Origin: Actinoallomurus sp963799975
GTDB taxonomy: Bacteria; Actinomycetota; Actinomycetes; Streptosporangiales; Streptosporangiaceae
NCBI GenBank assembly: GCA_963799975.1
Contig: CAWCZF010000006.1
Span: 2,666,001-2,730,000, forward strand
Direction: 5' to 3'
Length of the DNA: 64,000 bases
The stretch's first letter is position 1. Each line of letters begins with the position of its first letter. A model generated the notes under the pieces. It did not search any database. It worked only from the letters and a program-made list of their open reading frames with translations, and was not told the origin of the DNA. Made by a program: the position numbers and the translations under genes. Below are positions 8,101-16,818 of the stretch, piece after piece.

Positions 8101-8391
8101 CCCGGCTGATGAACGACACGCTATGCCACGGACGTACCGGCAACGCCGAGCTGTTCCTGCGGTTCGCCGTCCTGCGGGACGAGCCGGCGTTCCAGCTGGA
8201 GGCAGGCGTCCAGGTGCAGGAGCCAGTGGCGCCACCTCGACGACGCCGACGAACGGCGTCACGGACGGCGGCTTCTTCCCGGGTCTCATGCTCGGGCTGG
8301 CCGGCTTCGGGATGCACTTCCTGCGACTGGCGCGACCCGACCGCGTCCCGTCCGTGCTGCTGCTCGATCCCGCCCCCCGCCGCCAACTTAG
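5191..8391 (+). pseudogene. Class II lanthipeptide synthetase LanM, 3' third broken by frameshifts
   Basis: From ATG 5191 (GCAGGAGC upstream) one frame runs intact for about 884 codons. It holds the dehydratase domain with YKPR (307-310), DLHFEN (384-389) and DCETAL (401-406), residues typical of the kinase-like LanM fold, and the start of the LanC-like cyclase domain (YHGSAGIALFL, about 711). After GFSHGAGGIGWAL the protein continues only by changing frame: SYIDAGLAGF, then AYEARQFDETTR, then DWYDLRHS through the zinc motif AWCNGAAGIGL (TGC at 7979), then NDTLCHGRTGNAELF with the other zinc Cys-His (8124-8129), then QWRHLDDADER, then FFPGLMLGLAGFG to RVPSVLLL. At least six small indels are needed. 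As written the cyclase would be truncated without its zinc site. Either the gene is decaying or the sequence is locally wrong; I favour sequence error because flanking cluster genes are intact. Confidence 0.88.
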
Positions 8392-8402
8392 GGAGGACAC
8401 CG

Positions 8403-9346
8403 ATGTCCGTTGAGTCCAGTCGTGCGTTCCTTCGGCCGCTTATGACTCACCGGATCTAGGCGTGGCTCAAGGCCGTGACCGGCACGCGGGAGATCGTGCG
8501 CTGGGGCGGCGCTACGGCTACATTTTCGACGTGCCCGACCGCCATGGAGGCCCGCTCGCCTTCACCGGCACGCCGCCGGGCACCGGTGGCGAATGCGGGG
8601 CGGCGCCGGACCCGAGGCCGGAGGAGGCCGGTCGCCGCTCTACCACTGGGAGTATCGGCTGGAGGACCTGCCGGGGCTCGAGCGGCGTCATCGACCGGCT
8701 CCCCCATGTTGAAGGTCATGCCGGCCGTCGGTCGACCGGGCCGGTTCGCCGAGACCTTCCGCGAGGAGGACCTGCTCTCCGACGTCGCGGTCGCCGGCGG
8801 ACCCGGAGTTCCAGGCGTGGCACGCGGACGATGATGACAGGCGCACTGGCGGACCCGGCCGCCGGCCGGGCGCGCCTCGGCGTGACTTCCACTTGGTCGA
8901 CCTGGACGAGCACATCGACGACCCGGGCTACGACCCTATCTCCAGGCCAAGGCCGGCATGGTGCGTACCTCGAAGAGCTCTTCGGTCACAGGTCCGCTTC
9001 TCCGGGCAGCCTGTGGTACCCGCCGCGATGCCTACCGGCTGTGGCACACCAACGAGACCCAGCCGGGCTGGCGGATGTACCTCATCGACTTCGACATGCC
9101 AGCTCGACGGACCGCCACGGCACGGGGACGGGGGGCCGCGTTCTTCCGCTACATGGACCCGCGAGACCGATGAGATGGTGACGCTGGCGAGGGGCACGCG
9201 AAGATGATGCGCTTCTTCAAGATCGAGCAGGACGCCGGAGAACTGGTTCTGGCACTGCATCGTTAACCCCACGCCCGAGCGACCGGTGGAGTTTCGGCTT
9301 CGTGGTGCCCGACGACTGGATGGCCGCGGTCGCAGGACAGGTCTGA
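8403..9346 (+). pseudogene. CinX/DurX-like Asp15 hydroxylase, shattered by frameshifts
   Basis: An ATG at 8403 with GGGAGGAC upstream starts MSVESSRAFL, but a TAG at 8457 interrupts it. Recognisable pieces then appear in alternating frames: AWLKAVTGTREIVRW, RYGYIFDVPDRHGGPLAF, PLYHWEYRLEDLPGL, RFAETFREEDLLSDVAV, PEFQAWHADDD (a possible HxD iron motif), DFHLVDLDEHIDDPGYDP, AYLEELFGHRS, YRLWHTNETQPGWRMYLIDFDMP, FFRYMDP, AKMMRFFKIEQD, NWFWHCIVNPTPERPVEF and VVPDDWMAAVAGQV, ending at TGA 9344. About ten indels plus one stop would have to be repaired. The rebuilt length (about 315 residues) and the place between lanM and lanT fit the Fe(II)/2-oxoglutarate hydroxylase that makes erythro-3-hydroxy-Asp15 in cinnamycin. 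Assignment rests on synteny and fragments, not on an alignment. Confidence 0.68.
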
Positions 9347-9351
9347 CGCGG

Positions 9352-10332
9352 GTGTTCGGGCAGCGCCTCGCGGCCGTGCCGGCGGCGGACCTGGACGCTC
9401 CGGCGGTCCGCGCCGACGGCGTGCACAAGTCCTATCCGGGCGTCGAGGCGGTGCGGGGCATCTCCCTGACGGTCGCCCAGGGCGAGACGTTCGGATTCCT
9501 CGGCCCGAACGGCGCGGGCAAGACCACGATGATCTCGATGCTCTGCACGCTGGCGACGCCCACGGCCGGCCGGATCGAGATCGCCGGCCACGACACGCGG
9601 ACCGCCCCCGGGCGCGTACGCCGCGAGCTGGGGCTCGTCTTCCAGGAGACCACCCTCGACGGCGACCTGACCGCCGGGGAGAACCTCCGCTTCCACGCGG
9701 ACCTGTACTCCCTGCCCCGTGCGACGCTGCCGGCGCGTGTCGAGGCGATGCTGCGCCTCGCCGGCCTGGCGGACCGCCGCGACGCGCTCGTCCGCACCTT
9801 CTCCGGCGGCATGCGCCGCCGCCTGGAGATCGCCCGCGGGCTGCTGCACCGACCGCGCGTGCTGTTCCTGGACGAGCCGACGGCCGGGCTGGACCCCCAG
9901 TCGCGCGCCCGGCTGTGGGACCACCTCGCCGACGCGCGCGAGCACGAGTCGACCACGCTGTTCCTGACGACGCACTACCTGGAGGAGGCCGAGCGCTGCG
10001 ACCGCATCGCCATCGTCGACGAGGGCCGCGTCGTCGCCGAGGGTACGCCGTCAGAGCTGAAGGCGGTCCTCGGCGCCGACCGCGTCGACCTGCGTACGGG
10101 CGACGACGAGGCGGCGGCCGCGACGCTGCGCGCCAGGTTCGGCATCGAGGCGGTGGCCGGGCCGTACGGCCTGCGCGTGTCGGCCGAGGACGGCGCGCGG
10201 CTCGTCCCCCGGCTGTGCGCGGGCCTGGACGTGCCGGTGCACGAGGTGTCGGTCACCCGGCCGACCCTGGATGAGGTGTTCCTCCACCACACCGGCCGCC
10301 GCATCCGCGACGAGACGGGCGGCGGGCGGTGA
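9352..10332 (+). CDS. ABC transporter ATP-binding protein, DrrA type (LanT-like exporter)
   Basis: The 326-residue ATPase has a Walker A GPNGAGKTT (from about residue 51), the signature FSGGMRRRLEIARG (about 150), a Walker B VLFLDEPTAGLDP (about 170) and an H-loop TTHYLEEAERC. The C-terminal 90 residues follow the DrrA/CcmA antibiotic-resistance pattern ending in TRPTLDEVFL. GTG 9352 is taken as start, six bases after the lanX stop; a GTG at 9376 is an alternative. The permease gene overlaps its end by four bases. In the cinnamycin cluster the homologous pair (CinT/CinH) follows cinX, so this is the probable lantibiotic exporter, perhaps also giving self-protection. It has no peptidase domain, so leader removal must be done by another protein. 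Confidence 0.9.
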   Translation: MFGQRLAAVPAADLDAPAVRADGVHKSYPGVEAVRGISLTVAQGETFGFLGPNGAGKTTMISMLCTLATPTAGRIEIAGHDTRTAPGRVRRELGLVFQETTLDGDLTAGENLRFHADLYSLPRATLPARVEAMLRLAGLADRRDALVRTFSGGMRRRLEIARGLLHRPRVLFLDEPTAGLDPQSRARLWDHLADAREHESTTLFLTTHYLEEAERCDRIAIVDEGRVVAEGTPSELKAVLGADRVDLRTGDDEAAAATLRARFGIEAVAGPYGLRVSAEDGARLVPRLCAGLDVPVHEVSVTRPTLDEVFLHHTGRRIRDETGGGR

Positions 10333-11189
10333 TCACCGGCACGTACCCCCGGCCGGACGCCGCGGACGCCGAACCCGGGGCGCTCCGCCGTGAGCTGCGG
10401 GCCGCCCGCATGGTCTGGCGGCGGGAGATGCTGCACTTCCTGCGGGACCGCACCGGCACGCTCGTCGCGCTGCTCCAGCCGCTGCTGTTCCTGTTCGTGC
10501 TCGGCGTCGGGCTGGGCCGGCTGTTCGCCAGTGCCGGCGGCGGGCCGGCCGCCGGCTACCTGCGGTTCCTGTTCCCCGGAGTGCTCGTGATGGCGGCGCA
10601 GCCGGCCGCGATCTCGGCCGGCGCGTCGATCGTCTGGGACCGCGAGAGCGGCTTCCTCCGCGAGATGCTCGTCGCGCCGGTCCGCCGCTCGACGCTGCTC
10701 ACGGGCAAGTGCCTGGGCGGCGCGACCGTCGCCACCTGCCAGGGCGCGGTGGTGCTGGCCGGCGCCGGGCTGGTGGGCGTGCCGTACCGGCCGGTGCTGT
10801 TCGCGCTGCTGCTGGCCGAGCTGGCGCTGACCGCCCTGGCCGTCACCGTGCTCGGCGCGGTGGTCGCGGTCCTGATCCGGCGCGCGCGTACGTTCACCAC
10901 GGTGCTCAGTGTGCTGATGACCCCGCTGATCTTCCTGTCCGGGCTGATGTTCCCCATCGCCGCGATGCCGCGCTGGATGTCGGTGCTCGCTCTCGCCGAC
11001 CCGCTGACGTACGCGGTGGACGCGATGCGGGCCACGATCGGCGCGTACGCTCCGGCGCGCGGGTCCGCGACGCTGCTCGGCGCGCGCGGTGGCCTGGGCC
11101 TGGCTCCCCCGCTCGAGCTGGCCGTGGTCGCCGCCTTCACCGTGCTCGCGCTCGCGGTCGCCGCCCGCCGCTTCTCCCGGATCGGCTGA
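10329..11189 (+). CDS. ABC-2 type permease, DrrB type (LanH-like)
   Basis: The 286-residue membrane protein has the ABC-2 layout: a cytoplasmic N-terminus, the first helix near LVALLQPLLFLFVLGVGLG, then about five more helices and the conserved stretch SGLMFPIAAMPRWM. WDRESGFLREMLVAPVRRSTLL is the typical coupling loop. GTG 10329 overlaps the TGA of the ATPase gene, so the two are translationally coupled and form one exporter. It is the last gene of the cluster; its stop is 12 bp from the convergent end of glnE. Confidence 0.88.
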   Translation: MITGTYPRPDAADAEPGALRRELRAARMVWRREMLHFLRDRTGTLVALLQPLLFLFVLGVGLGRLFASAGGGPAAGYLRFLFPGVLVMAAQPAAISAGASIVWDRESGFLREMLVAPVRRSTLLTGKCLGGATVATCQGAVVLAGAGLVGVPYRPVLFALLLAELALTALAVTVLGAVVAVLIRRARTFTTVLSVLMTPLIFLSGLMFPIAAMPRWMSVLALADPLTYAVDAMRATIGAYAPARGSATLLGARGGLGLAPPLELAVVAAFTVLALAVAARRFSRIG

Positions 11190-11201
11190 TCGAGCCGCGC
11201 C

Positions 11202-14189
11202 TCAGTCGTCGCCGTAGAACACGCGCTCGACCACCTGACGCGCGTGACGCGCGTGGCGGCGGTAGTCCTCCAGGAAGTCGCCGGACGCCGGGTAGCCGAG
11301 GACGCTGGTCACCGCGGAGCGCTCCCGGTGGTGCTCGGTCGGCAGCAGGTCCGACGCGCGGCCGCGTACGAGCATGGTGGCGTTGCGTACACGGGTGGCC
11401 ATGCGCCAGGCCTCGGTGAGGGTCTCGGCGTCGTCGGAGGCGAGCAGGCCGGCCTCGACGGCGGCGTCCAGCGCGGCGAGCGTCTGCGTGGTGCGCAGGC
11501 CCGGCACCTCGTGTGCGTGCTGGAGCTGGAGGAGCTGGGCCACCCACTCGACGTCGGACAGGCCACCGGGGCCGAGCTTGAGGTGCAGTCGCCGGTCGAC
11601 GCCACGCGGCAGGCGCTCGGCCTCCATCCGCGCCTTCAGGCGGCGGATCTCGCGCAGCGCGTTGTCGTCGATGCCGTGCTCGGGCCACCGGACCGGGTCG
11701 ATCAGCGCCTGGAACCGCTCGCGCAGCCCCTCATCGCCGATCAGCGGCGCGGCGCGCAGGAGCGCCTGGCTCTCCCACGGCGCGGACCAGCGGCGGTAGT
11801 AGGAGGCGTAGGAGCCGAGGGTGCGGACGAGCGGCCCCTGCCGGCCTTCGGGCCGCAGGCCCGGGTCGATCACGAGCGGCGGATCCGGCGCGGGCAGCGC
11901 GAGCAGCCGCCGGAGTTCTTCGGCGACCGCGTGCGCGGCCGCGGACGCGTCGCGCTCGGGCGCGCCGGGCAGCGGCTCGTGCACGAACATCACGTCGGCG
12001 TCGCTGCCGTAGCCGAGCTCGTAGCCGCCGTACCGGCCCATCGCGACGATCGCGAACCGGGTCGGCAACGGGTCGCCCGCCTCGGTCTCGACCCGGTCGA
12101 CGGCGGCGCGCAGCGCGGCGTCGAGCGTGACCGTGGTGATCGCGGTGAGCGCCTCGGCGGTGGCCCGCTCGTCGAGCAGGCCCAGCAGGTCGGCGACGGC
12201 CGTGCGGAACAGTTCGCGCCGGCGCAGCCCGCGGACCGCGGCGACGGCGTCGGCCGAGCGGTCCTTGTGCGCGCCGGCCGAGTCGAGGTAGCGGCGTACC
12301 GCCGCGAACGCCTCGCCGCGCAGCGCGTCGGCGGGCCGGGGCGTGAGCTCGGCCTCGCCGCGCAGCATGGCGACCGCCTCGGGCGCGCGCAGCAGCAGGT
12401 CGGTGGCGTACCGGCTGGCGGCCAGCACGTGCGCCATCCGCTCGGCCACGGAGACGTCGTCGCGTAGCAGCCGCAGGTACCAGGGCGTGGTGCCGAGCGC
12501 GTCGCTGACCTGGCGGAACCCGAGCAGCCCCGCGTCGGGGTCGGGCCCGTCGGCGAACCAGCCGAGCATCACCGGAAGCAGCGTCCGCTGGATCGAGGCC
12601 CGCCGCGACACCCCGGCGGTCAGCGCCTCCAGGTGCCGGAGCGCGCCCGCCGGGTCGGTGTAGCCGAGCGCCTCGAGACGCGCGCGTGCGGCCTCATGCG
12701 TGAGGCGCACCTCCTCGCCGGGCAGCCGCGCCACCGCCTGCAGCAGCGGGCGGTAGAAGAGCTTCTCGTGCAGCCGCCGCACCTCGCGCGCGTGCCGCCG
12801 CCACTCCGCGGTGAACTCGCTCACCGGGTCGGCGCGGAACCCCAGCGCGCGGCCCAGCCGCCGCAGGTCCCGCTCGTCCTCGGGCACGAGGTGGGTGCGG
12901 CGTAGCCGGTGGAGCTGGATCAGGTGCTCCACGCGGCGAAGGAAGCGGTAGGCGGTGCCGAGCGCGGCGGCGTCGCTGCGGGCGACGTAGCCGCCCCAGG
13001 ACAGCTTCTTCAGCGCGACCAGGGTGTTGGGCCCGCGCAGCTCCTCGTCGGCGCGGCCGTGGACGAGCTGGAGCAACTGCACCGCGAACTCCACGTCGCG
13101 CAGCCCGCCCGGGCCCAGCTTGAGCTGCCGGCCGGCCTGCTCGGGCGCGATGGTCTCCTCCACCCGGCGGCGCATGGCCTGGACGTCGGCGACGAAGTTG
13201 TCGCGACCGGCCGCGTTCCAGACCAGCGGTGCCAGCGTGGTGACGTAACGCACGCCCAGCTCGCGGTCGCCGGCCACGGGACGTGCCTTGAGCAACGCCT
13301 GGAACTCCCAGGTCTTGGCCCAGCGCTCGTAGTACGCCTGGTGGCTGGCGAGCGTGCGCACGAGCGGCCCCGCCTTGCCCTCGGGGCGCAGAGCGGCGTC
13401 CACCTCCCACAGCGCGCCCTCGGACGTGCTGTCCGAGCAGGCCCGCATCATGCCGGAGGCGAGACGTGCGGCGCTCCGCAGCGCCGCGTCCTCGTCGTGG
13501 CCGGGCACGGGCTCGGCGACGAAGACGACGTCCACGTCGCTGACGTAGTTGAGCTCGCCGCCACCGCACTTGCCCATGCCGATCACGGCGAGCCGGCACG
13601 CGTCGGCCTGCTCGCCCAGCTCGGCGCGCGCGATGGCCAAGCCCGCCTCCAGCGCCGCGGACGCGAGGTCGGCCAGCTCCGCGGCGACGTCCTCCACGCC
13701 CAGCACGTGGGTGAGGTCGCGGCCGGCGAGGTGCAGCAGGGACCTGCGGTACTCCACGCGCAGCGCCACCATCGGGTCCGCGGCGCTCGCGCGGGGCGCG
13801 GAGGCGTCCGGGTCGGCACCGACCGCGCGCAGCAGCGACTCTCGCAGCTCTTCGGCCGGCGGGCGGCGCACGGCGTACGGGCCGGCCAGGACGCGCCAGT
13901 GGTCGGGGTGGCGGGCCAGGTGGTCGGCGAGGGCGCCGCTGACCCCGAGCACGGCGAGGAGCCGGTCACGCGCGGCCGCGTCCTTGCCCAGCTCCGTGCG
14001 TATGCCGGTGGTCTCCAGGAGTCGGAGCAGGCCGGTGAGGGCCAGGTCGGGGTCTGCCGCGACGCCGAGGGCGTCGAGCAGGCCGTCGTCGAGGTCGTGC
14101 TCCTTGAGGCGGTGTTCGGCACCGGCGGCGTCGCTGATGCCGAGCCGTGCCAGCCGGCCGGTCAGACTCTCGAGTCGGCGTTCGCTCAC
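11202..14189 (-). CDS. glnE: Bifunctional glutamine synthetase adenylyltransferase/deadenylase
   Basis: The 995-residue enzyme has the expected two nucleotidyltransferase domains. The N-terminal one carries GMGKCGGGELNYVSDVDVVF (deadenylylation) and the C-terminal one AMGRYGGYELGYGSDADVMF (adenylylation). Each is followed by a helical domain with LKLGPGGL(R/S)D, the conserved partner motif. It transfers AMP to, or removes it from, the tyrosine of class I-beta GS according to nitrogen status; the target glnA lies at the left edge of this window. The start is GTG. No glnB/glnD gene is seen here. glnE and glnA2 lie near glnA in Streptomyces too, so this is a conserved neighbourhood interrupted by the lanthipeptide cluster. 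Confidence 0.97.
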   Translation of the reverse strand: MSERRLESLTGRLARLGISDAAGAEHRLKEHDLDDGLLDALGVAADPDLALTGLLRLLETTGIRTELGKDAAARDRLLAVLGVSGALADHLARHPDHWRVLAGPYAVRRPPAEELRESLLRAVGADPDASAPRASAADPMVALRVEYRRSLLHLAGRDLTHVLGVEDVAAELADLASAALEAGLAIARAELGEQADACRLAVIGMGKCGGGELNYVSDVDVVFVAEPVPGHDEDAALRSAARLASGMMRACSDSTSEGALWEVDAALRPEGKAGPLVRTLASHQAYYERWAKTWEFQALLKARPVAGDRELGVRYVTTLAPLVWNAAGRDNFVADVQAMRRRVEETIAPEQAGRQLKLGPGGLRDVEFAVQLLQLVHGRADEELRGPNTLVALKKLSWGGYVARSDAAALGTAYRFLRRVEHLIQLHRLRRTHLVPEDERDLRRLGRALGFRADPVSEFTAEWRRHAREVRRLHEKLFYRPLLQAVARLPGEEVRLTHEAARARLEALGYTDPAGALRHLEALTAGVSRRASIQRTLLPVMLGWFADGPDPDAGLLGFRQVSDALGTTPWYLRLLRDDVSVAERMAHVLAASRYATDLLLRAPEAVAMLRGEAELTPRPADALRGEAFAAVRRYLDSAGAHKDRSADAVAAVRGLRRRELFRTAVADLLGLLDERATAEALTAITTVTLDAALRAAVDRVETEAGDPLPTRFAIVAMGRYGGYELGYGSDADVMFVHEPLPGAPERDASAAAHAVAEELRRLLALPAPDPPLVIDPGLRPEGRQGPLVRTLGSYASYYRRWSAPWESQALLRAAPLIGDEGLRERFQALIDPVRWPEHGIDDNALREIRRLKARMEAERLPRGVDRRLHLKLGPGGLSDVEWVAQLLQLQHAHEVPGLRTTQTLAALDAAVEAGLLASDDAETLTEAWRMATRVRNATMLVRGRASDLLPTEHHRERSAVTSVLGYPASGDFLEDYRRHARHARQVVERVFYGDD

Positions 14190-14245
14190 CTGGCAACGTT
14201 ATCGGGGCGGACCGGGCACTCATAGGGAGGTCTCCGGTGTTCTGC

Positions 14246-14289
14246 CTCCCACGGCCGTACGTGACGCCGCTCACACGGCCGTACGGGAG
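14246..14289 (-). terminator. Hairpin between the MFS gene and glnE
   Basis: ctcccacggccgt pairs with acggccgt-ac-gggag, a 13-bp stem with a 2-nt bulge. The element acggccgtacg is also repeated directly 24 bp apart. It lies after the stop of the MFS gene on the minus strand and before glnE. The surrounding 269 bp hold no gene. Confidence 0.45.
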
Positions 14290-14458
14290 GGCGGGGGCTT
14301 GGACGCAGACCGGATGTGGCCGCCCGGGCGGCCCTCGTACGTCGCCGCCGGGGCGGGGGCGGGCCGCCACGTGCACGTACGCGACAGCGCCCGGGATCCC
14401 GCGTACGGCGGGCTCCCGGGCGCCGGGACGACTCAGAGGACGGGCTCGGAGGACGGGC

Positions 14459-16057
14459 TCAGAGGGCGGGCTCGGCCAGGGCCTCCTTGACCGGCTCGGA
14501 GGAGGCGGGCTTGGCGCTGCCGCGCAGCGGCACCTCGCGGATGAACCAGGCGAGCAGGAAGGTGAGGAACGCGAGCGCCGCACCGCCGATCACGGTGCCG
14601 TGCAACCCGCTCGTGATGCCGGTCTTGAACGCGTCCTGCACCGGTCCCGGGAGGTGCCGGAGCACGGCCGGGGTCACGTGGGTGCCGCCGGAGGCCATCG
14701 CGTGCCCGGCCTTGGGGCCGAGCCGGTCGACGAGGGTGTTCTCCAGGCGGCTGGTGAAGATCGAGCCGAGCAGGGCGACACCGAGGGAGCCGCCGATGGT
14801 GCGGAACAGGGTCACCGAGCCGCTGGCCGCGCCCATGTCGCGCAGTTCGACGCTGTTCTGCGTGATGAGCGTGGTGTTCTGCATGATGAAGCCCATGCCG
14901 AGCCCGGCCACGAGGGTGAGCGCCGACGCCTCGATGGTGCTGGTGTTCACCTGCATCAAGAGCATGAGCAGCATGCCGACGGTCATCACCGCGCCGCCGA
15001 TGATCGGATAGAGGCGGTAGCGGCCGTTGCGCATGATGAGCTGGCCGATGGCCAGCATGACAATGAGCATGCCGAACATCAGCGGGAGCAGCAGGAGCCC
15101 GCTCGTGGTGGCGGACGCGCCGCGGACGTCCTGCATGTACTGCGGCAGGAAGTTGACCGCGCCGAACATCGCGCCGCCGACGAGGAAGCTCAGGACCTGG
15201 GAGACGGCGAAGTTGCGGTTGCGGAACAGGCGCAGCGGCAGGATCGGCTCGGGCACGCGGCCCTCGACGAACACGAACCCGACGAGGGCGACGACGCTCA
15301 GCACGGCCAGTCCGATGATCTCGCTCGAGCCCCAGGGGTACTGCGAACCGCCCCAGGCGGCCACGAGGGTCAGCGCGACGATGCCGACGGTGAGCAGCAG
15401 CGCGCCCAGGTAGTCGATCTTGGCCTTGAGGTGCGGCGTGTGCAGGTGCATGCCCAGCCCGGTGACGAGCAGGGCGACCGCGCCGAGCGGCACGTTGACG
15501 TAGAACGCCCAACGCCAGCTGAAGTGGTCGGTGAGGAAGCCGCCGAGCAGCGGGCCACCGACGAACGCGACCGGCATCATGCCGCCGATGATCGCCTGGA
15601 AGCGGCCGCGCTCACGCGGCGGCACCAGATCACCAATGATCGCGAACGCGCCGACCATCAGGCCGCCCGCGCCCAGGCCCTGCACGGCGCGGAACGCGAT
15701 GAGCTGCTCGATGTTCTGCGACAGCCCGGACAGCATCGACCCGATCAAGAAGATCACGATCGAGGACATGAACATGCCCTTGCGGCCGAACAGGTCGCCG
15801 AGCTTGCCCCAGATCGGCGTCGCCGCGGCGGTCGCGAGCGTGTACGCGGTGACGACCCACGACAGGTGGGCGATGCCGCCCAGCTCACCGACGATCGTCG
15901 GCAGCGCGGTGCCCACGATCAGGTTGTCGAGCATGGCGAGGAACATGCCGAGCATCAGCCCGATGATCGCAATGTAGATCGATCGCGTGCTCCTCACCGG
16001 GAGGGAGTCCGGCGCTGTACCCGGCGCTGCGGATTCCTCGGTGTTGGTCCCCGACAT
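14459..16057 (-). CDS. MFS drug exporter, DHA2 (EmrB/QacA) family
   Basis: The 532-residue protein has 14 predicted transmembrane segments. It carries motif A GKLGDLFGRKGMF, the DHA2 start LAMLDNLIVGTALPTIVGEL with the acidic residue in helix 1, and the WVVTAYTLATAA segment. ATG 16057 is chosen because GGGGAGAGG precedes it; the upstream extension overlaps an operator-like region. It probably uses the proton gradient to expel toxic compounds. A TetR gene is divergent, and the shared 129-bp region carries nested inverted repeats, so repression relieved by the exported drug is the likely control. Confidence 0.92.
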   Translation of the reverse strand: MSGTNTEESAAPGTAPDSLPVRSTRSIYIAIIGLMLGMFLAMLDNLIVGTALPTIVGELGGIAHLSWVVTAYTLATAAATPIWGKLGDLFGRKGMFMSSIVIFLIGSMLSGLSQNIEQLIAFRAVQGLGAGGLMVGAFAIIGDLVPPRERGRFQAIIGGMMPVAFVGGPLLGGFLTDHFSWRWAFYVNVPLGAVALLVTGLGMHLHTPHLKAKIDYLGALLLTVGIVALTLVAAWGGSQYPWGSSEIIGLAVLSVVALVGFVFVEGRVPEPILPLRLFRNRNFAVSQVLSFLVGGAMFGAVNFLPQYMQDVRGASATTSGLLLLPLMFGMLIVMLAIGQLIMRNGRYRLYPIIGGAVMTVGMLLMLLMQVNTSTIEASALTLVAGLGMGFIMQNTTLITQNSVELRDMGAASGSVTLFRTIGGSLGVALLGSIFTSRLENTLVDRLGPKAGHAMASGGTHVTPAVLRHLPGPVQDAFKTGITSGLHGTVIGGAALAFLTFLLAWFIREVPLRGSAKPASSEPVKEALAEPAL

Positions 16058-16088
16058 GGATAACCTCTCCCCTGAATGACCCAATCGA

Positions 16089-16161
16089 CTTACTTGCCGA
16101 CCGGCTAGCAAGCCTACTTGCCGTACGGTAGGCTATCAAGCCTAGCCGGGCGACAAGTAAG
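16089..16161. promoter_or_regulatory. Nested TetR operator between the MFS and tetR genes
   Basis: cttacttgcc at 16089 mirrors ggcgacaagtaag ending at 16161, and inside lies gcctac...gtaggc (16112-16133) centred on ccgtac. Variants of acttgcc recur three to four times. This divergent spacer is the natural binding site of the adjacent TetR protein. Confidence 0.6.
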
Positions 16162-16186
16162 ATTATTCCCAGGGGTGACGAAGGCG

Positions 16187-16786
16187 ATGGGCGAACGACG
16201 AACCGGCACGCGCGAGAGGATCCAGGCCGTCGCGGTCGAGCTGTTCGCCGAGCACGGTTACGACAAGACCTCGCTACGCCAGATCGCCGAGCGGCTCGAC
16301 GTGACCAAGGCGGCGCTGTACTACCACTTCAACACCAAGGAAGAGATCGTCGTCAGCCTCTTCGAGGACCTCATCGCCGGTCTCGACTCGATCATCGACT
16401 GGGCGGTGCGCGAGCCGCGCACCCTGGAGACGCGGCAGGAGCTGGTGCGGCGCTACGCGTACCTGGCCCGCGCGCGGCCCAAGGGCATGATGCGGTTCAT
16501 CCAGGAGAGCAAGACCACACTGCACGAACTGGCCATCGGCGAACAGGTCCACAGCCGCTTCCGCACGCTCGCCGGCATGCTGGCCGAGCCCGACGCCTCA
16601 CCCACCGAGCGGCTCAAGGCAACGGTCGCCCTGATCACCGCCGGCGCGTCGGCGTTCATGCTCAAGGACGTCGACGCGACGGACGAGGAGAAGTACGCGG
16701 CCGGGCTCGAACTCGCACTGGAACTCGTCTCGGGCGGGCGCACGCCCGCCGCGGACGAGCTCACGCCTCAGAGCACCGCGAGGTAG
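16187..16786 (+). CDS. TetR-family repressor of the divergent MFS exporter
   Basis: The roughly 199-residue protein has an N-terminal TetR helix-turn-helix (TRERIQAVAVELFAEHGYDKTSLRQIAERLDVTKAALYYHFNTKEEI, residues about 6-52) followed by a helical ligand domain. ATG 16187 is preferred; a GTG at 16175 would add VTKA. It is divergent from the DHA2 exporter, and the intervening DNA contains inverted repeats, so it should repress the exporter and itself. Its 3' end overlaps, on the other strand, a short orphan glutamine-synthetase tail at 16768-16818. Confidence 0.9.
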   Translation: MGERRTGTRERIQAVAVELFAEHGYDKTSLRQIAERLDVTKAALYYHFNTKEEIVVSLFEDLIAGLDSIIDWAVREPRTLETRQELVRRYAYLARARPKGMMRFIQESKTTLHELAIGEQVHSRFRTLAGMLAEPDASPTERLKATVALITAGASAFMLKDVDATDEEKYAAGLELALELVSGGRTPAADELTPQSTAR

Positions 16787-16818
16787 CGTTTGAGCTCGTA
16801 CTCGGTGACCTGTCCCAT
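16768..16818 (-). pseudogene. Orphan 3' tail of a glutamine-synthetase gene
   Basis: Read on the minus strand the bases encode MGQVTEYELKRYLAVL and stop. The intact glnA2 at 17982-19337 ends in QVTEYERRRYLAVL and stop. The two DNA stretches match at about 37 of 45 positions, including an 18-bp identical block. The remnant overlaps the end of tetR, and the dienelactone-hydrolase gene lies between remnant and intact copy. It marks a duplication or insertion junction. Confidence 0.75.

Noticed and set aside
7820..8413. A separate 197-codon gene after lanM
   Set aside because: Its parts AWCNGAAGIGL and FFPGLMLGLAGFG are the missing cyclase segments of LanM in a shifted frame.
8462..9207. Several overlapping plus-strand frames of 100-240 codons treated as separate small genes
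   Set aside because: Each holds only a piece of one recognisable hydroxylase-like protein, and the pieces join in order across frames, so they are fragments of lanX.
14147..16063. A 638-codon plus-strand frame opposite the DHA2 exporter
   Set aside because: The minus strand shows all MFS motifs; the plus frame is His/Asp/Glu-rich shadow sequence.
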